Source of the DNA: a virus
DNA: 24,440 nucleotides
Reading direction: 5' to 3' (one strand)
IMG/VR virus record: IMGVR_UViG_3300044630_000596
Span: 1-24,440 of that record
Shown one piece after another: positions 4,059-13,756 of this stretch (the first letter of the stretch is position 1; every line of letters begins with the position of its first letter). The position numbers were made by a program, and so were the translations under genes. The notes beneath the pieces were generated by a model. That model was not told where the DNA came from, did not search any database, and saw only the letters and a program-made list of their open reading frames with translations.

Positions 4059-6694
4059 TGGCAGAAACCAACATTAAGATCACGGCGGATACTCGAAGTG
4101 CTGAACGTGCCATTAACAACCTTGAGTCTGCACTACAAGACCTAGACAAGGTCAGTGGTGTTGTTGGCGGTGCGTTGGCTGCACTCACTGCCGCAGGTGC
4201 TGGTGTGGCCATAGCATTTAAGTCAGTGGCAGACAGTGTAGGTGAACTGGCTGACATTGGCAAAGCCTTGGGCATGACAGCACAGCAGTTGGGTTATCTA
4301 AGACAGTCAGCACAGTTAGCAGGTGTTGGTGCAGATGAACTCAATGGAGCACTGTTTAGACTGCAGGGCAACATAGGTGATGCACTGCTGAAAGGCACTG
4401 GTCCTGCCACTGATGCCTTAGAAAGACTGGGACTCAGCGTTCGTGAACTGTCAACACTGCCTGCTGATCAGCAGATAGCCAAGATCACAGAACAACTGAG
4501 AGAGATACCCAATCCAGCAGAGCGTTCAGCACTGGCCATTGATCTACTGGGCAAACAAGGTCCAAGACTATTGGAAGTCGCTGACAATGCGGCTCGTATC
4601 GCTGAAGAAGCCAAGAAGATGGGCATTGCACTCAGCGATCTTGATGTTCGTAATTTTGAGAAAGCAGGTGATGCCATTGATGAACTCACGTTCATCGCAC
4701 AAGGTGTGTTGAAATCAGCATTGGCAGAACTGTCACCTTATATCATTGCCATAGCACAGAGTCTAAGTGAAGCGGCCAAAGAAGGTGGAGGCCTAGGCAA
4801 CATCATCCGTGAGCGTGTGATACCTACTATTAGGATCGCCACACAGGCCATGGCCATATTGGCTGCTTACTTTGTGGCAGCAAGATTAACAGCAGGTGTG
4901 ATTGCTGCCACCACAGCCATGATCAAGATGTATCAGGCCATTAAGGTAGCCACCACAGCCGCTGCCATGTTGAATGCTGTGTTAGGTAAGAATCCATTAT
5001 TAAAGATCGCAGGTGCTGTGGCAGGCCTAGTTGGTGCTGCCGTAGTAGTGGATAAGATAGGTGATCAGTTTGATGAACTAGATAAGAAAGCCGCTGCCAT
5101 CAATGCCAACACACAGACTGAACTGAAAAAAGAAGCAGAACTAAGAAAGCAGGTTGGTGTGGAAGCAGAAAAGCCCAATCAAGAACAGCAAAAGGCTCTC
5201 AAGGCTCTTGAACAGACTATTGTCAAACTAGAACAAAGTGCCAAGTTTGAACAAGAAAAATTGTCTCTTGGTGAAGCACAGGCCAACATCAACAAACTGA
5301 TCCGTGAAGAAGAAGAAAAACTTGCATTGGTAAAAGCAAGTATGAGTTCCAAAGACAAACAGAGAATCACGGATGCTTATCTGGCTCTTGAAGCAACCAA
5401 ACAACAGGCTTCAATGACCAAGACTCTAGAAGGATTAGAAACAGAAAGACTGGGTCTAACCATTGAAGACAAAAATCAAAGACAGATCACATTGGCCATC
5501 CGTGCCAAAGAATTAGAGTTTGGTCGCACACTCACAGCACAAGAACGCGAACAACTGACCACTGCTATACAGAAAAATCAATTGGCAGATCAAACACGTC
5601 AGATCAACACTGCTCTCAAGTCCTTGGACAATGAAAGACTGTTATTGGCTATCTCTGACAAAGACCAGCGTGAAGAACAACGTCAGATCATGACACTGCA
5701 AGAGCAGTTGGGTAGAAACCTTACTGCCACTGAACGCGAAAGATTATCCAATAGCATCAAACTCACACAACAGGCTCGTGAACAGGCTGCTATCGCTGAA
5801 GCCATAACCAACTACACCAGAGAACAAACTGAATTAGAAAAGATCAATCGTGGTATCAATCTACAGAAAACACTGGGTGGTGGCATGTTAGGTGGTGTTA
5901 CCAGCGAAAAAGAATATCAGCGTGATCAAGATGCACTACAGGCCATGCTGGATAACAAGTTGATTAGTGAACAACAGTATTATGCTCAGCGTGAAGAATT
6001 GGCCAGAGCCTATAATCTCAAGATTCAAGAACTTGAACTCAAACGCATTGAAACTGTGTTAATGAAAGAAAGATCAGGTATGGCCGCCACAATGAGTGAC
6101 AAAGATCGTGCCATACTGCAACAAGTTGGTGCCAATGAACGTCAGAAGGCCATTGTTGACGAACGCATCAAGTTTGAAAAGCAAAGTGAATTACAAAAAA
6201 CGCAGTTTGTTCTTGAACAAGGTGCCACAATATTCAACGCCCTGGGAGCACAGAACAAGAAAGCATTTGAAGCAGCCAAGGCATTCAACATTGCCAATGC
6301 CATAATGAACACCTACATGGCGGCTACCAAAGCCCTGGCCACTTATCCATTCCCATTCGGCTTGATCGCTGCCGCTGGTGCAGTGGCAGCTGGTCTTGCA
6401 CAGGTGGCACAGATCCGCAGTCAAAACTATTCAGGAAGAGCACTGGGTGGACCTGTGATGGGTGGCAAGAGTTATATCGTTGGTGAAAGCGGACCAGAAC
6501 TGTTCACACCCTCTACCACTGGTAGCATAACTAGAAATGGAGACCTACAAGGTGGCGGTGTAACCAATGTGAATTTCACAATCGTGGCCAATGACACCAC
6601 AGGCTTTGATCAATTGCTGGCATCACGCAAAGGTGTCATACAACAAATTATCTCTGACGCTATGTTAGAAAAAGGTAGAAGGAGCATGGTATAA
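4058..6694 (+). CDS. Tape measure protein (878 aa)
   Basis: This protein fills the tail tube lumen, sets tail length and is ejected into the host envelope. GTG 4058 is chosen because AAGGAG (4046-4051) lies six bases upstream and the start shares a base with the TAG of the long chaperone form; the open frame extends upstream to a TTG at 4007 that has no such support. Hydrophobic segments lie near residues 35-54, 262-291, 315-335 and 768-785. The middle is long helical coiled coil with an internal repeat of about 63 residues (about 456-518 and 519-582, sharing ER..L.I.DK.QR and the block TA.ERE.L). The C-terminus has GGPVMGGKSYIVGESGPELF, a frequent tape-measure ending. No peptidase or lysozyme domain was seen. 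At about 1.5 angstrom per residue the length suggests a tail of roughly 130 nm. Confidence 0.88.
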   Translation: MAETNIKITADTRSAERAINNLESALQDLDKVSGVVGGALAALTAAGAGVAIAFKSVADSVGELADIGKALGMTAQQLGYLRQSAQLAGVGADELNGALFRLQGNIGDALLKGTGPATDALERLGLSVRELSTLPADQQIAKITEQLREIPNPAERSALAIDLLGKQGPRLLEVADNAARIAEEAKKMGIALSDLDVRNFEKAGDAIDELTFIAQGVLKSALAELSPYIIAIAQSLSEAAKEGGGLGNIIRERVIPTIRIATQAMAILAAYFVAARLTAGVIAATTAMIKMYQAIKVATTAAAMLNAVLGKNPLLKIAGAVAGLVGAAVVVDKIGDQFDELDKKAAAINANTQTELKKEAELRKQVGVEAEKPNQEQQKALKALEQTIVKLEQSAKFEQEKLSLGEAQANINKLIREEEEKLALVKASMSSKDKQRITDAYLALEATKQQASMTKTLEGLETERLGLTIEDKNQRQITLAIRAKELEFGRTLTAQEREQLTTAIQKNQLADQTRQINTALKSLDNERLLLAISDKDQREEQRQIMTLQEQLGRNLTATERERLSNSIKLTQQAREQAAIAEAITNYTREQTELEKINRGINLQKTLGGGMLGGVTSEKEYQRDQDALQAMLDNKLISEQQYYAQREELARAYNLKIQELELKRIETVLMKERSGMAATMSDKDRAILQQVGANERQKAIVDERIKFEKQSELQKTQFVLEQGATIFNALGAQNKKAFEAAKAFNIANAIMNTYMAATKALATYPFPFGLIAAAGAVAAGLAQVAQIRSQNYSGRALGGPVMGGKSYIVGESGPELFTPSTTGSITRNGDLQGGGVTNVNFTIVANDTTGFDQLLASRKGVIQQIISDAMLEKGRRSMV

Positions 6695-7308
6695 TGGCTG
6701 ACTTAGCAACGCAATATCCAGCAAGCCCCAGTTTTGAATCAATCAACTTCAAGACCAACACGCCTACTCAGGTCACAGGCACCATGAGTGGCAAGGTTAG
6801 AAGAATTGGCATGGGCACAAGTTTTTATTCTTGGGAAGTAAAATATCCCAACCTCAATAGACTAGACGCAGGCACAGTCAAAGGTTATTTGGCACAGGCA
6901 TTGGGACCACAGTTTAGTTTTGAAATCGTGTTGCCTAGACTAAGTTATTCAGCCTTGGCCACACAGACTGCAAGTGTGCCAAGACTATCAGCCACAGCTG
7001 CCATAGGTTCAACATCTGTGACATTAACAAATTGTGGAAACACACAGTCAGTGTTGGCTTCAGGTGATTACTTCAAGTTCAACAACCACACCAAGGTCTA
7101 TCAGTGTGTGAGTCCATGCACAAGCAATTCAGGAGGCACAGCCACTCTGTTCTTTTCAGGACCATTGGTCAGTGCTGTGCCATCATCAACCAATTTGACA
7201 ATTACTGCTGTGCCATTTACTGCAATTCTAGCAGGTCCTGAACAAGAGTTTGATGTAGGATATGGTGGTATCACTGCAATGTCAGTGTCAATGAGAGAAA
7301 CCTGGTAA
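6694..7308 (+). CDS. Minor tail protein after the tape measure (gpM / distal-tail-like)
   Basis: This 204-residue beta-rich protein immediately follows the tape measure with a TAATG junction. The N-terminal MSGKVRRIGMGTSFYSWEVK and the run containing YPNLNRLDAGTVKGYLAQALG suggest a tail-tip adaptor. The middle (residues 95-175) is Thr/Ser-rich with two paired Cys positions (C-V-S-P-C) and resembles an inserted beta domain. It probably sits where the tube meets the tip complex (lambda gpM or distal tail protein position). No catalytic motif is visible. Function is assigned mainly from order. Confidence 0.5.
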   Translation: MADLATQYPASPSFESINFKTNTPTQVTGTMSGKVRRIGMGTSFYSWEVKYPNLNRLDAGTVKGYLAQALGPQFSFEIVLPRLSYSALATQTASVPRLSATAAIGSTSVTLTNCGNTQSVLASGDYFKFNNHTKVYQCVSPCTSNSGGTATLFFSGPLVSAVPSSTNLTITAVPFTAILAGPEQEFDVGYGGITAMSVSMRETW

Positions 7309-7931
7309 TGAAAGCATTTGCATCAACAGCCAACAAAGACGAATACTATCGCGATCATACCATATCAGTTGATTGTGTAGAACTGCATCTCAAGACCACT
7401 GCTGGTGGCAGTGACACCTTGTATTTGTGCAATGGTGGCTTTGATGTCACATTTGACTCTGCCACTGCTCCAGACGCAGGCAACAACACATATCTAGCAC
7501 AAGGCAACTTTATTGGCTTTGGTGGTATGAGTGAAGAGATGGAAGTCAAGGTGGGCAAGTTCACAGTAACACTATCAGGCATTTCAAATGGCTATGTTAG
7601 CAAATTCATCAACTATGAAGTTGAAGGTGCAAGAGTTGTGATCTACAAGGCCTTTCTAAGTTTTGGTCCTACTGGAACAGATCCATTGAGTCTAGTGGCA
7701 GCACCTATAATGATGTATGATGGCACCATATTCAACTTCTCCATTCAAGAAACTGCCAACACCTGCCAACTCAGTGTGGACTGTTCCAGCCTATTTGCAG
7801 ACTTTGAAAGAACCAATGGACGCAAGACCAACAATTGGTCAAACTGGTTGTTCCAAGGTGTGCAATACGACAAGGCCTTTGAAAAGTCAGGTTGGGTTGG
7901 ACAAACAGAATTCAAATGGGGTCGTGCATGA
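7308..7931 (+). CDS. Minor tail protein, DUF2163-like (lambda gpL position)
   Basis: This 207-residue protein has an N-terminal domain with VDCVELHLKT and TLYLCNGGFDVTFD, a central FTVTLSGISNGYVSKFINYE then VVIYKAFL, and a C-terminal segment CSSLFADFERTNGRKTN followed by WLFQGVQYDKAF. This layout recalls DUF2163-type minor tail proteins, which pair with the tail tip protein. The C-terminal segment corresponds to the family's metal- or Cys-binding end, but only scattered Cys are present. It overlaps the next gene by ATGA. Confidence 0.5.
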   Translation: MKAFASTANKDEYYRDHTISVDCVELHLKTTAGGSDTLYLCNGGFDVTFDSATAPDAGNNTYLAQGNFIGFGGMSEEMEVKVGKFTVTLSGISNGYVSKFINYEVEGARVVIYKAFLSFGPTGTDPLSLVAAPIMMYDGTIFNFSIQETANTCQLSVDCSSLFADFERTNGRKTNNWSNWLFQGVQYDKAFEKSGWVGQTEFKWGRA

Positions 7932-8380
7932 TAATCAGAGCCATGGAGCCAAGAGAATTAGATGTGGTGTTGAATCTATTCAACTACTACTGTGAAGCCG
8001 CTGCTATCAGTGATGAACAGTATGATCAAGATCGTGCTAGAGAAACTGTGCGTGAATACTGCATCAGACCCAATCTATTTTTTAGAATAGCAGTCAACGG
8101 TCAACGCCCTGTGGGCTTGATTGGTGGTTTCATTTCACAAGATCCAGTAGAGACACAGGTCACTGCTACCATACAGTTTTTGTATTTGATTCCAGAATTT
8201 GATGACATCAACAACTATGAATGTCTAGTAGATGAATTCACTGCATGGAGCCAACAATTCAAAGTCACACAGGTCAGAGCCATTGACATTGGCAACAAAC
8301 TAGATAGACTACACGATGTCTATGATGAACTAGGATTCTCTCCAGTTAGAGTGTCTATCATGAACAAGGAAATTGCATAA
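7928..8380 (+). CDS. GNAT-like acetyltransferase-fold protein in the tail module (150 aa)
   Basis: Start ATG 7928 overlaps the previous stop in the ATGA pattern; an upstream GTG-frame extension to 7892 would overlap the preceding gene and is not needed. The opening MIIRAMEPRELDVVLNLFNYY, the central VNGQRPVGLIGGFIS followed by a hydrophobic strand (ATIQFLYLIPEF) and the closing DELGFSPVRVSIMNKEI fit the GNAT fold order. The acetyl-CoA pyrophosphate loop (R-G-x-G-x-A/G) expected after the fourth strand is not visible; the chain there reads DDINNYECL. It may therefore be a degenerate or structural GNAT. It occupies the place where lambda encodes gpK/gpI and is followed directly by the tail tip gene. 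Confidence 0.5.
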   Translation: MIIRAMEPRELDVVLNLFNYYCEAAAISDEQYDQDRARETVREYCIRPNLFFRIAVNGQRPVGLIGGFISQDPVETQVTATIQFLYLIPEFDDINNYECLVDEFTAWSQQFKVTQVRAIDIGNKLDRLHDVYDELGFSPVRVSIMNKEIA

Positions 8381-11300
8381 TGGGATTTTTCAGTAGTCTT
8401 GTAGGCGGTGTAGTTGGCTTCTTGGTTGGTGGACCAGTTGGTGCCATTATTGGTGCTGGTATTGGTGCTACCAAGGTAGGTGAAAAGGTTGTCAACACAG
8501 TCATGGACTTTGTTCTACAGCCGTTCATGCCCAGCATACCAGACATGGGCAACAGTGAAGCGGCTGCTCAACGTGAACAAGGTGTTCTAATCCAAAGACA
8601 AGGCAGCACCAGTCAGATTCCAGTGGTTTATGGTTATCGTAAACTAGGAGCTGCCATATCATTTGCTGAAACAGGTAGTGCTTCTAACAAATACCTCTAT
8701 GTGGCCTATGTGTTGTGTGAAGGCACCATAGAAGGTCTACGTGAAGTCTACATTGATGATTGGCAACTGCCAGTGGATCAAGTAGGTGCTCTCAATGGTG
8801 GATCATTGGTTACAGTGAACGCAGATCGCTACAAGGATCGTGTGCAACTGCGTTTCTTCCCAGGTGTGAACTTTGCCAATCCTAGAAGCAGTCCAGTAGG
8901 CACCACAGTCAAAGGTGACATATTTGCAGAAGCACCAAGTTTCACTTCAGACATGGTCTACAATGGCTTGGCAGTGATCTTTGCCAGATATGAATGGCGT
9001 GAAATTAAAACACAGGCAGATGCAGATGCCAATCCATTCTCAGGTAACATCCCACAGTTGACCGCTGGTCTGTTAGGCAAGCGTGTGGCCAGCCTGTTAG
9101 TAGACACAACACAAACACAGGATTATGATACCAATCCTGTGCGTTATTCCACAAATCCAGCAGAATGTTTGCTAGACTATCTACGCAATCCCCGATACGG
9201 CAAAGGCTTGGTCAATGATGACATTGACTACACCACATTCAAAGCAGCCGCAAGAAAATGCAATCAAACAGTGACCTATCTAGCCACACAAGGTATTCAA
9301 GGTCCTATCCTCACACTCAACATGGTGGTAAACACAGACACCACTCTGATGAGCAATGTCAAAATGATGTTGCAGAACTTTCGTGCATACATGCCATATG
9401 TGCAGGGCAAATACAAACTACGCATTGAAGATGCAGGCAATGACACAGACATCTTGTCAGGGGCAGCTACCATAGTGCAGACCATGACCAAAGACGACAT
9501 TGTCAGTGATGTTACATTCACAGGCATTGACCGTTCATCAAAATACAATGTGGTGGCAGTGACCTATGTGGATCCAGATCAAAAGTTCTCTACACAGACT
9601 GTGATCTATCCAGAAACAGAAGCGGAACGTCAGGTCTACATCAATCTTGATGGCGGACGTGAAAACAAATATGAAACCACACTGAGTGGTATCACCAACT
9701 ATGCCATTGCCAAAGACTTTGCAAGACTGATATTCAACAAACAACGACGTCAAGAATCCTGTGTGTTCACTGCCACAAGCCGTGCATTGGAATTAGAGCC
9801 AGGTGACAGCATACGCATCAATTCAAATATTCTAAACTTTGGCACAGATCCATGGCGTGTGGTCAGCATCAAGATCAACAATGACATGACAGTGGATCTT
9901 GGTTGTGTGCGTAATCCAGATGACATCTATCCTTATACCAGAGTTGGTGAAGAAGATATTGTGTTGCCAACCTATGTGCCCAAGGGATCAATAATTTACT
10001 TCCCAGGTTCATTCAATGCCAATCCACTGGGCTTGGTGCCGCCAACCAATGCGGTGTTTCCAGTCACCATAACACCAGTGATTACAAACCCACCTGCTAC
10101 TGATCCCACAGCACCTGAATTTACCAATCCAGGACCTATCACAGTAGATCCAACCACACCGCCTACTGTGCCTTTGGATCCTATAAATGTGGTGCCAACT
10201 CCACCTCCACCACCTCCGCCATTTGCGGCTGTGCTGGCATTTAAGAACGTGGTCTACACTCGCAGTGACGCCACATCAGGTGTGTTTACCATAAACTTCA
10301 CACAGCCCAGTGATGGACTCTATGACTACGCACTATTTTGGTGGAGACCAAATCAATACAGTGGCTGGACTTCAGTGAGATTTGATGCCAAGCCTGGTCC
10401 AGGTGGTCTCATAAGCACCACCATAGGTCCATTAAGCAATCTTGGCCAGTATGAATACTATGTCAGAGCCTATGCCACAGATGGTCGTGCCAGTTCTAGT
10501 GTGGTCACAGGTTATTTCCGTGCTGTGCAGAGTCAAACTGTGCTTGGTGAATTGTTGGGCACTGGTGCTGGTTCTACTCTGTCAGTGCAGAGTGCATGGC
10601 AACCACCTGCCAGTCTAACACCTACTGCTCCTGTGTATGATGACAACATAGACTTTTTAGAGATTCGTCCTAAACTATCAAGTGGTGTGCCACAGAATCC
10701 AAGACGCATGACTGTGAACATGACACAGTTGTTGTATACTTTTACTTCGCCTACAAATCCTTTGATAGAAGGCATTTTTGTCTACTACAAATACAAGGAT
10801 GATACCTATTGGCAGCGTGAAGAATTATTGATACCAGCAAACAAAAGTGTGGTGTCAAGTATATCATGGGATCTTGCAGGAGACTTTGGTGCACCAATAT
10901 ATCCAATCACAGGCATTGATGCCATAACATCGCCTGTGATATTTCAGTCCTATGATTTCATAGTGAGATTGAAATACAAAGATGGCACCACTGCTCTAAA
11001 GCAGATTGGACCATTGAGAGGCCCTGTGGAAATCAACGGCACTGGTCTTTATGATTTTGTGTCAGTGGGCACAGAAGGCACAGCCAGTTCGTCAGGCAAG
11101 AGTCAATTGTTGCCCAAGCCCAGTGAAATAGCATTGGCCAGTCAACAAGACCCAGCTAAGATTTATGCCAGCGGTGCGGCTCTGTTGCCTAACTTCCATC
11201 ATATTAGACCGTCACCAACAGAAAACAAACTGTTCTTCCGTTTTAATCCACCAAGCAACACTTCATTCAGAGGCTATCGCATAAGATACAGGGAAGTCAT

Positions 11301-12453
11301 ACCTGGTGCTGATCCAGATTTCAAGACTGTGGATGTGGGTCGTGTGCCATTAGGTGATGGCTATGTGTTTCATGAACTGTCAGGCGATTATAGACATGGC
11401 ATCAAATACGAATGGCAGGTAGTGGTAAAATATTCAGCAGCTGGTGTTGAAACAGAATCTACCAATTGTTTCTATTGCAGAGCCAGCATACCTATGGGCA
11501 GTGCTTCAGGCCTTGATCTCAACAACAGTGCGTTCAACTGGGAAACCAAAGACACCAAAACTGTGTTGGCAGAGGTCACTGCGGCATTCCCTGCTGTGGC
11601 CACTATCATACCACAAAAGTGGACCAAACGACAACTGGCCAAATACAATTCTTCAGATAGTTCGTTTTTGCCTGCCAATGGTGCTACCACACTAGGTGGC
11701 CACGAAACCAAAAGAGACTCAGCGTTACAGCCAAGACTCAATGCATGGTTTGAACTAACATTTCAAGCACCTAATCAAACATTCACCAGTCTTGTTTGCT
11801 ATCGCAGAGTCTACAGTGGGTCAGGTGCTGCCAGAACCACTGCAGGACAATTGGCCAAATATTATGGTCTAGGTGCTTGGGAAAAAGTCACCATACCCAG
11901 AGGCAGTCTAACACATCAAGGTTCAGGAGTTTATGTAGTGAACCTTCGTGGACCTATCAGTTATTATGTGTTTAACAGTTCACCTACAGGTGGCGTGTTC
12001 AAAAGCATATATGGCCCAACTGGAGCGTATCCAGGACCAGGTTATGGTTCACTGCTACAACTCAGTCTCATGTATCCTTATTTTGGTGTTGGCAATGGCA
12101 ACATCATTTACCCTGCAGAATATCTGTTTGTGTTGAATGATGGTGGTGAAGGTGCCAAGGCTGTGAGACTCACAGATTTCTACACAGATGTTGCTGGAGT
12201 CACAAACGCAGGTTTCAAAACAGAAGTAGATGGCATACAATCTGCCAATCAACCCAGAGATGACTACAGATTGATCAGTGATTACAATACTTTTGATGCT
12301 GGCTTTTATAGAAACATTAATGAAGCACTGACCAATGTCACTGTGAGTCAATTGACCAACGAAGATTTCGGCCGTGGATTTCCAAGAATCAACAGCAGTT
12401 ATACCAATTATAGTTTTTACCTTGCCAATCCAGTTGGCGTAACAGTATATTGA
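8380..12453 (+). CDS. Tail tip / central tail protein, gpJ-like (1357 aa)
   Basis: This large tip protein closes the tail tube and probably contacts the receptor. The N-terminus (residues 1-45) is a Gly-rich hydrophobic segment (FFSSLVGGVVGFLVGGPVGA), then IPVVYGYRKLGAAISF and LYVAYVLCEGTIEGLREVYI, the opening of gpJ-type central tail proteins. The hub part runs to about residue 540. A Pro/Thr-rich linker with eight consecutive Pro-rich residues (about 560-613) leads into fibronectin-III-like domains (one about 614-716, ending YEYYVRAYATDGRASSS; another about 940-1045, with YRIRYREV and YEWQVVVKYSAAG). The remaining 300 residues have no recognised domain and are the likely receptor-binding end. 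It is one of the longest genes here and its order after the minor tail genes is diagnostic. Confidence 0.8.
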   Translation: MGFFSSLVGGVVGFLVGGPVGAIIGAGIGATKVGEKVVNTVMDFVLQPFMPSIPDMGNSEAAAQREQGVLIQRQGSTSQIPVVYGYRKLGAAISFAETGSASNKYLYVAYVLCEGTIEGLREVYIDDWQLPVDQVGALNGGSLVTVNADRYKDRVQLRFFPGVNFANPRSSPVGTTVKGDIFAEAPSFTSDMVYNGLAVIFARYEWREIKTQADADANPFSGNIPQLTAGLLGKRVASLLVDTTQTQDYDTNPVRYSTNPAECLLDYLRNPRYGKGLVNDDIDYTTFKAAARKCNQTVTYLATQGIQGPILTLNMVVNTDTTLMSNVKMMLQNFRAYMPYVQGKYKLRIEDAGNDTDILSGAATIVQTMTKDDIVSDVTFTGIDRSSKYNVVAVTYVDPDQKFSTQTVIYPETEAERQVYINLDGGRENKYETTLSGITNYAIAKDFARLIFNKQRRQESCVFTATSRALELEPGDSIRINSNILNFGTDPWRVVSIKINNDMTVDLGCVRNPDDIYPYTRVGEEDIVLPTYVPKGSIIYFPGSFNANPLGLVPPTNAVFPVTITPVITNPPATDPTAPEFTNPGPITVDPTTPPTVPLDPINVVPTPPPPPPPFAAVLAFKNVVYTRSDATSGVFTINFTQPSDGLYDYALFWWRPNQYSGWTSVRFDAKPGPGGLISTTIGPLSNLGQYEYYVRAYATDGRASSSVVTGYFRAVQSQTVLGELLGTGAGSTLSVQSAWQPPASLTPTAPVYDDNIDFLEIRPKLSSGVPQNPRRMTVNMTQLLYTFTSPTNPLIEGIFVYYKYKDDTYWQREELLIPANKSVVSSISWDLAGDFGAPIYPITGIDAITSPVIFQSYDFIVRLKYKDGTTALKQIGPLRGPVEINGTGLYDFVSVGTEGTASSSGKSQLLPKPSEIALASQQDPAKIYASGAALLPNFHHIRPSPTENKLFFRFNPPSNTSFRGYRIRYREVIPGADPDFKTVDVGRVPLGDGYVFHELSGDYRHGIKYEWQVVVKYSAAGVETESTNCFYCRASIPMGSASGLDLNNSAFNWETKDTKTVLAEVTAAFPAVATIIPQKWTKRQLAKYNSSDSSFLPANGATTLGGHETKRDSALQPRLNAWFELTFQAPNQTFTSLVCYRRVYSGSGAARTTAGQLAKYYGLGAWEKVTIPRGSLTHQGSGVYVVNLRGPISYYVFNSSPTGGVFKSIYGPTGAYPGPGYGSLLQLSLMYPYFGVGNGNIIYPAEYLFVLNDGGEGAKAVRLTDFYTDVAGVTNAGFKTEVDGIQSANQPRDDYRLISDYNTFDAGFYRNINEALTNVTVSQLTNEDFGRGFPRINSSYTNYSFYLANPVGVTVY

Positions 12454-12461
12454 GATAAACC

Positions 12462-13241
12462 ATGCCAATTCAATCAGCACAAGCAGCCTTAACAGTCACA
12501 GCATCAATGTTGCCTATCACAGGATTTATACCCTACACAGATGGCACATTAGATTCACAGTCTGCCACGATCAAAGCACAGGGTCGCAGTTCTTGGTCAA
12601 GCCTCACTGGCACTGATTGGAATCAATACACCAATTACATACAGACCTTTAATCTACTGCGTTGGACAGCACCATTGATAGATCTAGGTGCTGTGCAGTA
12701 TTTCACATTGAACATAGAAGCAGAGTTTCAAGGCAGCTTGGACTATCTTATCCATGTCAGTGACACAGGAGTGTTTGGTGGTGAAGAAACAGAATACTAT
12801 CTAGAAGATGGCAACTTGAACATTCCAGGCTTCTATGGCAGATACTGCTATGTCACTGCCGTGCTTCAAGGATCTGAACTTATCAAGATCTTGATCACTG
12901 CCAACACCACTGTGAAAGAATATCGCATACCCAATGTGGTCACCAGCACACTCAGCGGCACCAACACCAATAGAATCATAGCACTGCCTACACCAGTGAG
13001 CCTGATCAAAGACATTCACATTCAACCCAAGAATGCCACCAGTTATGCAGTAAATCTCTATGTGTCTGACACTGCCAATTCAGAGATACTGATACCTGTG
13101 GTCAAATCCAAATCCAGTTCAGCACCCAGTTTTGCTTTATATGGCATAGACAATGATCCTAGAGATGGCGTGGTTGATATCACCATAACAGCACTGCCAA
13201 GACAGGCAATGTTTGGTGGTAATCTAGTGGTTCTGGAATAA
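12462..13241 (+). CDS. Tail-associated structural protein, unknown function (259 aa)
   Basis: The gene begins nine bases after the tip gene at ATG 12462 with a weak GAGATAA upstream. The product is beta-rich and Thr/Ser/Asn-rich: GFIPYTDGTLDSQSATIK, a Trp/Tyr-rich part (WNQYTNYIQTFNLLRW), then YFTLNIEAEFQGSLDYLIHV and repeated short strands to the end. No signal peptide, membrane segment or enzyme motif is visible. Composition and position suggest a protein decorating or extending the tail tip, for example a fibre base or tip accessory protein. I do not recognise a family. Confidence 0.55.
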   Translation: MPIQSAQAALTVTASMLPITGFIPYTDGTLDSQSATIKAQGRSSWSSLTGTDWNQYTNYIQTFNLLRWTAPLIDLGAVQYFTLNIEAEFQGSLDYLIHVSDTGVFGGEETEYYLEDGNLNIPGFYGRYCYVTAVLQGSELIKILITANTTVKEYRIPNVVTSTLSGTNTNRIIALPTPVSLIKDIHIQPKNATSYAVNLYVSDTANSEILIPVVKSKSSSAPSFALYGIDNDPRDGVVDITITALPRQAMFGGNLVVLE

Positions 13242-13245
13242 ACAG

Positions 13246-13253
13246 TTTAAATA
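13246..13253 (+). promoter_or_regulatory. T4-late-like promoter candidate (TTTAAATA)
   Basis: TTTAAATA matches TATAAATA at seven of eight positions and lies in the 28-base gap before the next gene. The predicted start of transcription, about six bases downstream, would leave a short leader containing GAGGAAG. Position is suggestive; function is inferred. Confidence 0.4.
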
Positions 13254-13269
13254 TACAGAGGAAGAAAAA

Positions 13270-13755
13270 ATGACATTTCCAACAGGAACAGTAATATCAA
13301 CAGCCAATCTAGACAGTGGAGATGATGATCCTAGTCTTGCTCGTGTTGACTTATACAACATGGCAGTGGCAGTAAATGCTATCATAGCATCTGCCAATGC
13401 TTCACAGGGTGTGCTGATCTTAGATGGCAGCGGCAAAATCCTAGGTAATCTACTGCCTGCCACATTTTTTACCAATGCAGGCAATATCACTCTGCAGCCA
13501 GCTTCTGGAGTTGTGAGTCTACAGAAGGTATTGAGACTGTCACAGATAGTCACTGCTGATTTGGGCACAGCTACTGGCACTACATCACCTGTGGCAGGTG
13601 ACATGGCATATCTCACAGATGGTGATGCAGGACAAGCCTGTCTAGCAGTATATGATGGCACCAAATGGCGTGTGGTAAGATTAATGACACAGGCGGGCGA
13701 TGTTGGTGCTGCCTTGACCAGTGCCTTTACTCTAACAGCAACAGCGGTGGCCTAA
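13270..13755 (+). CDS. Fibre-like virion protein (161 aa)
   Basis: This 161-residue protein has a purine-rich ribosome site (GAGGAAG) upstream. It opens with FPTGTVISTANLDSGDDDPS then a helix ARVDLYNMAVAVNAIIASAN, an N-terminal pattern I associate with short tail fibre or virion proteins of marine phages. The middle (GNITLQPASGVVSLQ) and the C-terminal CLAVYDGTKWRVVRLM recall the beta-sheet ends of trimeric fibres, where a short G.....Y....W segment closes the fold. It is followed two bases later by the small membrane protein. A short side fibre or tip fibre is likely; receptor specificity cannot be read. Confidence 0.55.
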   Translation: MTFPTGTVISTANLDSGDDDPSLARVDLYNMAVAVNAIIASANASQGVLILDGSGKILGNLLPATFFTNAGNITLQPASGVVSLQKVLRLSQIVTADLGTATGTTSPVAGDMAYLTDGDAGQACLAVYDGTKWRVVRLMTQAGDVGAALTSAFTLTATAVA

Positions 13756-13756
13756 C

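Noticed and set aside
7892-7927. Upstream extension of the GNAT-like gene
   Set aside because: It would overlap the preceding minor tail gene by 40 bases; ATG 7928 gives the ATGA overlap used throughout the operon.
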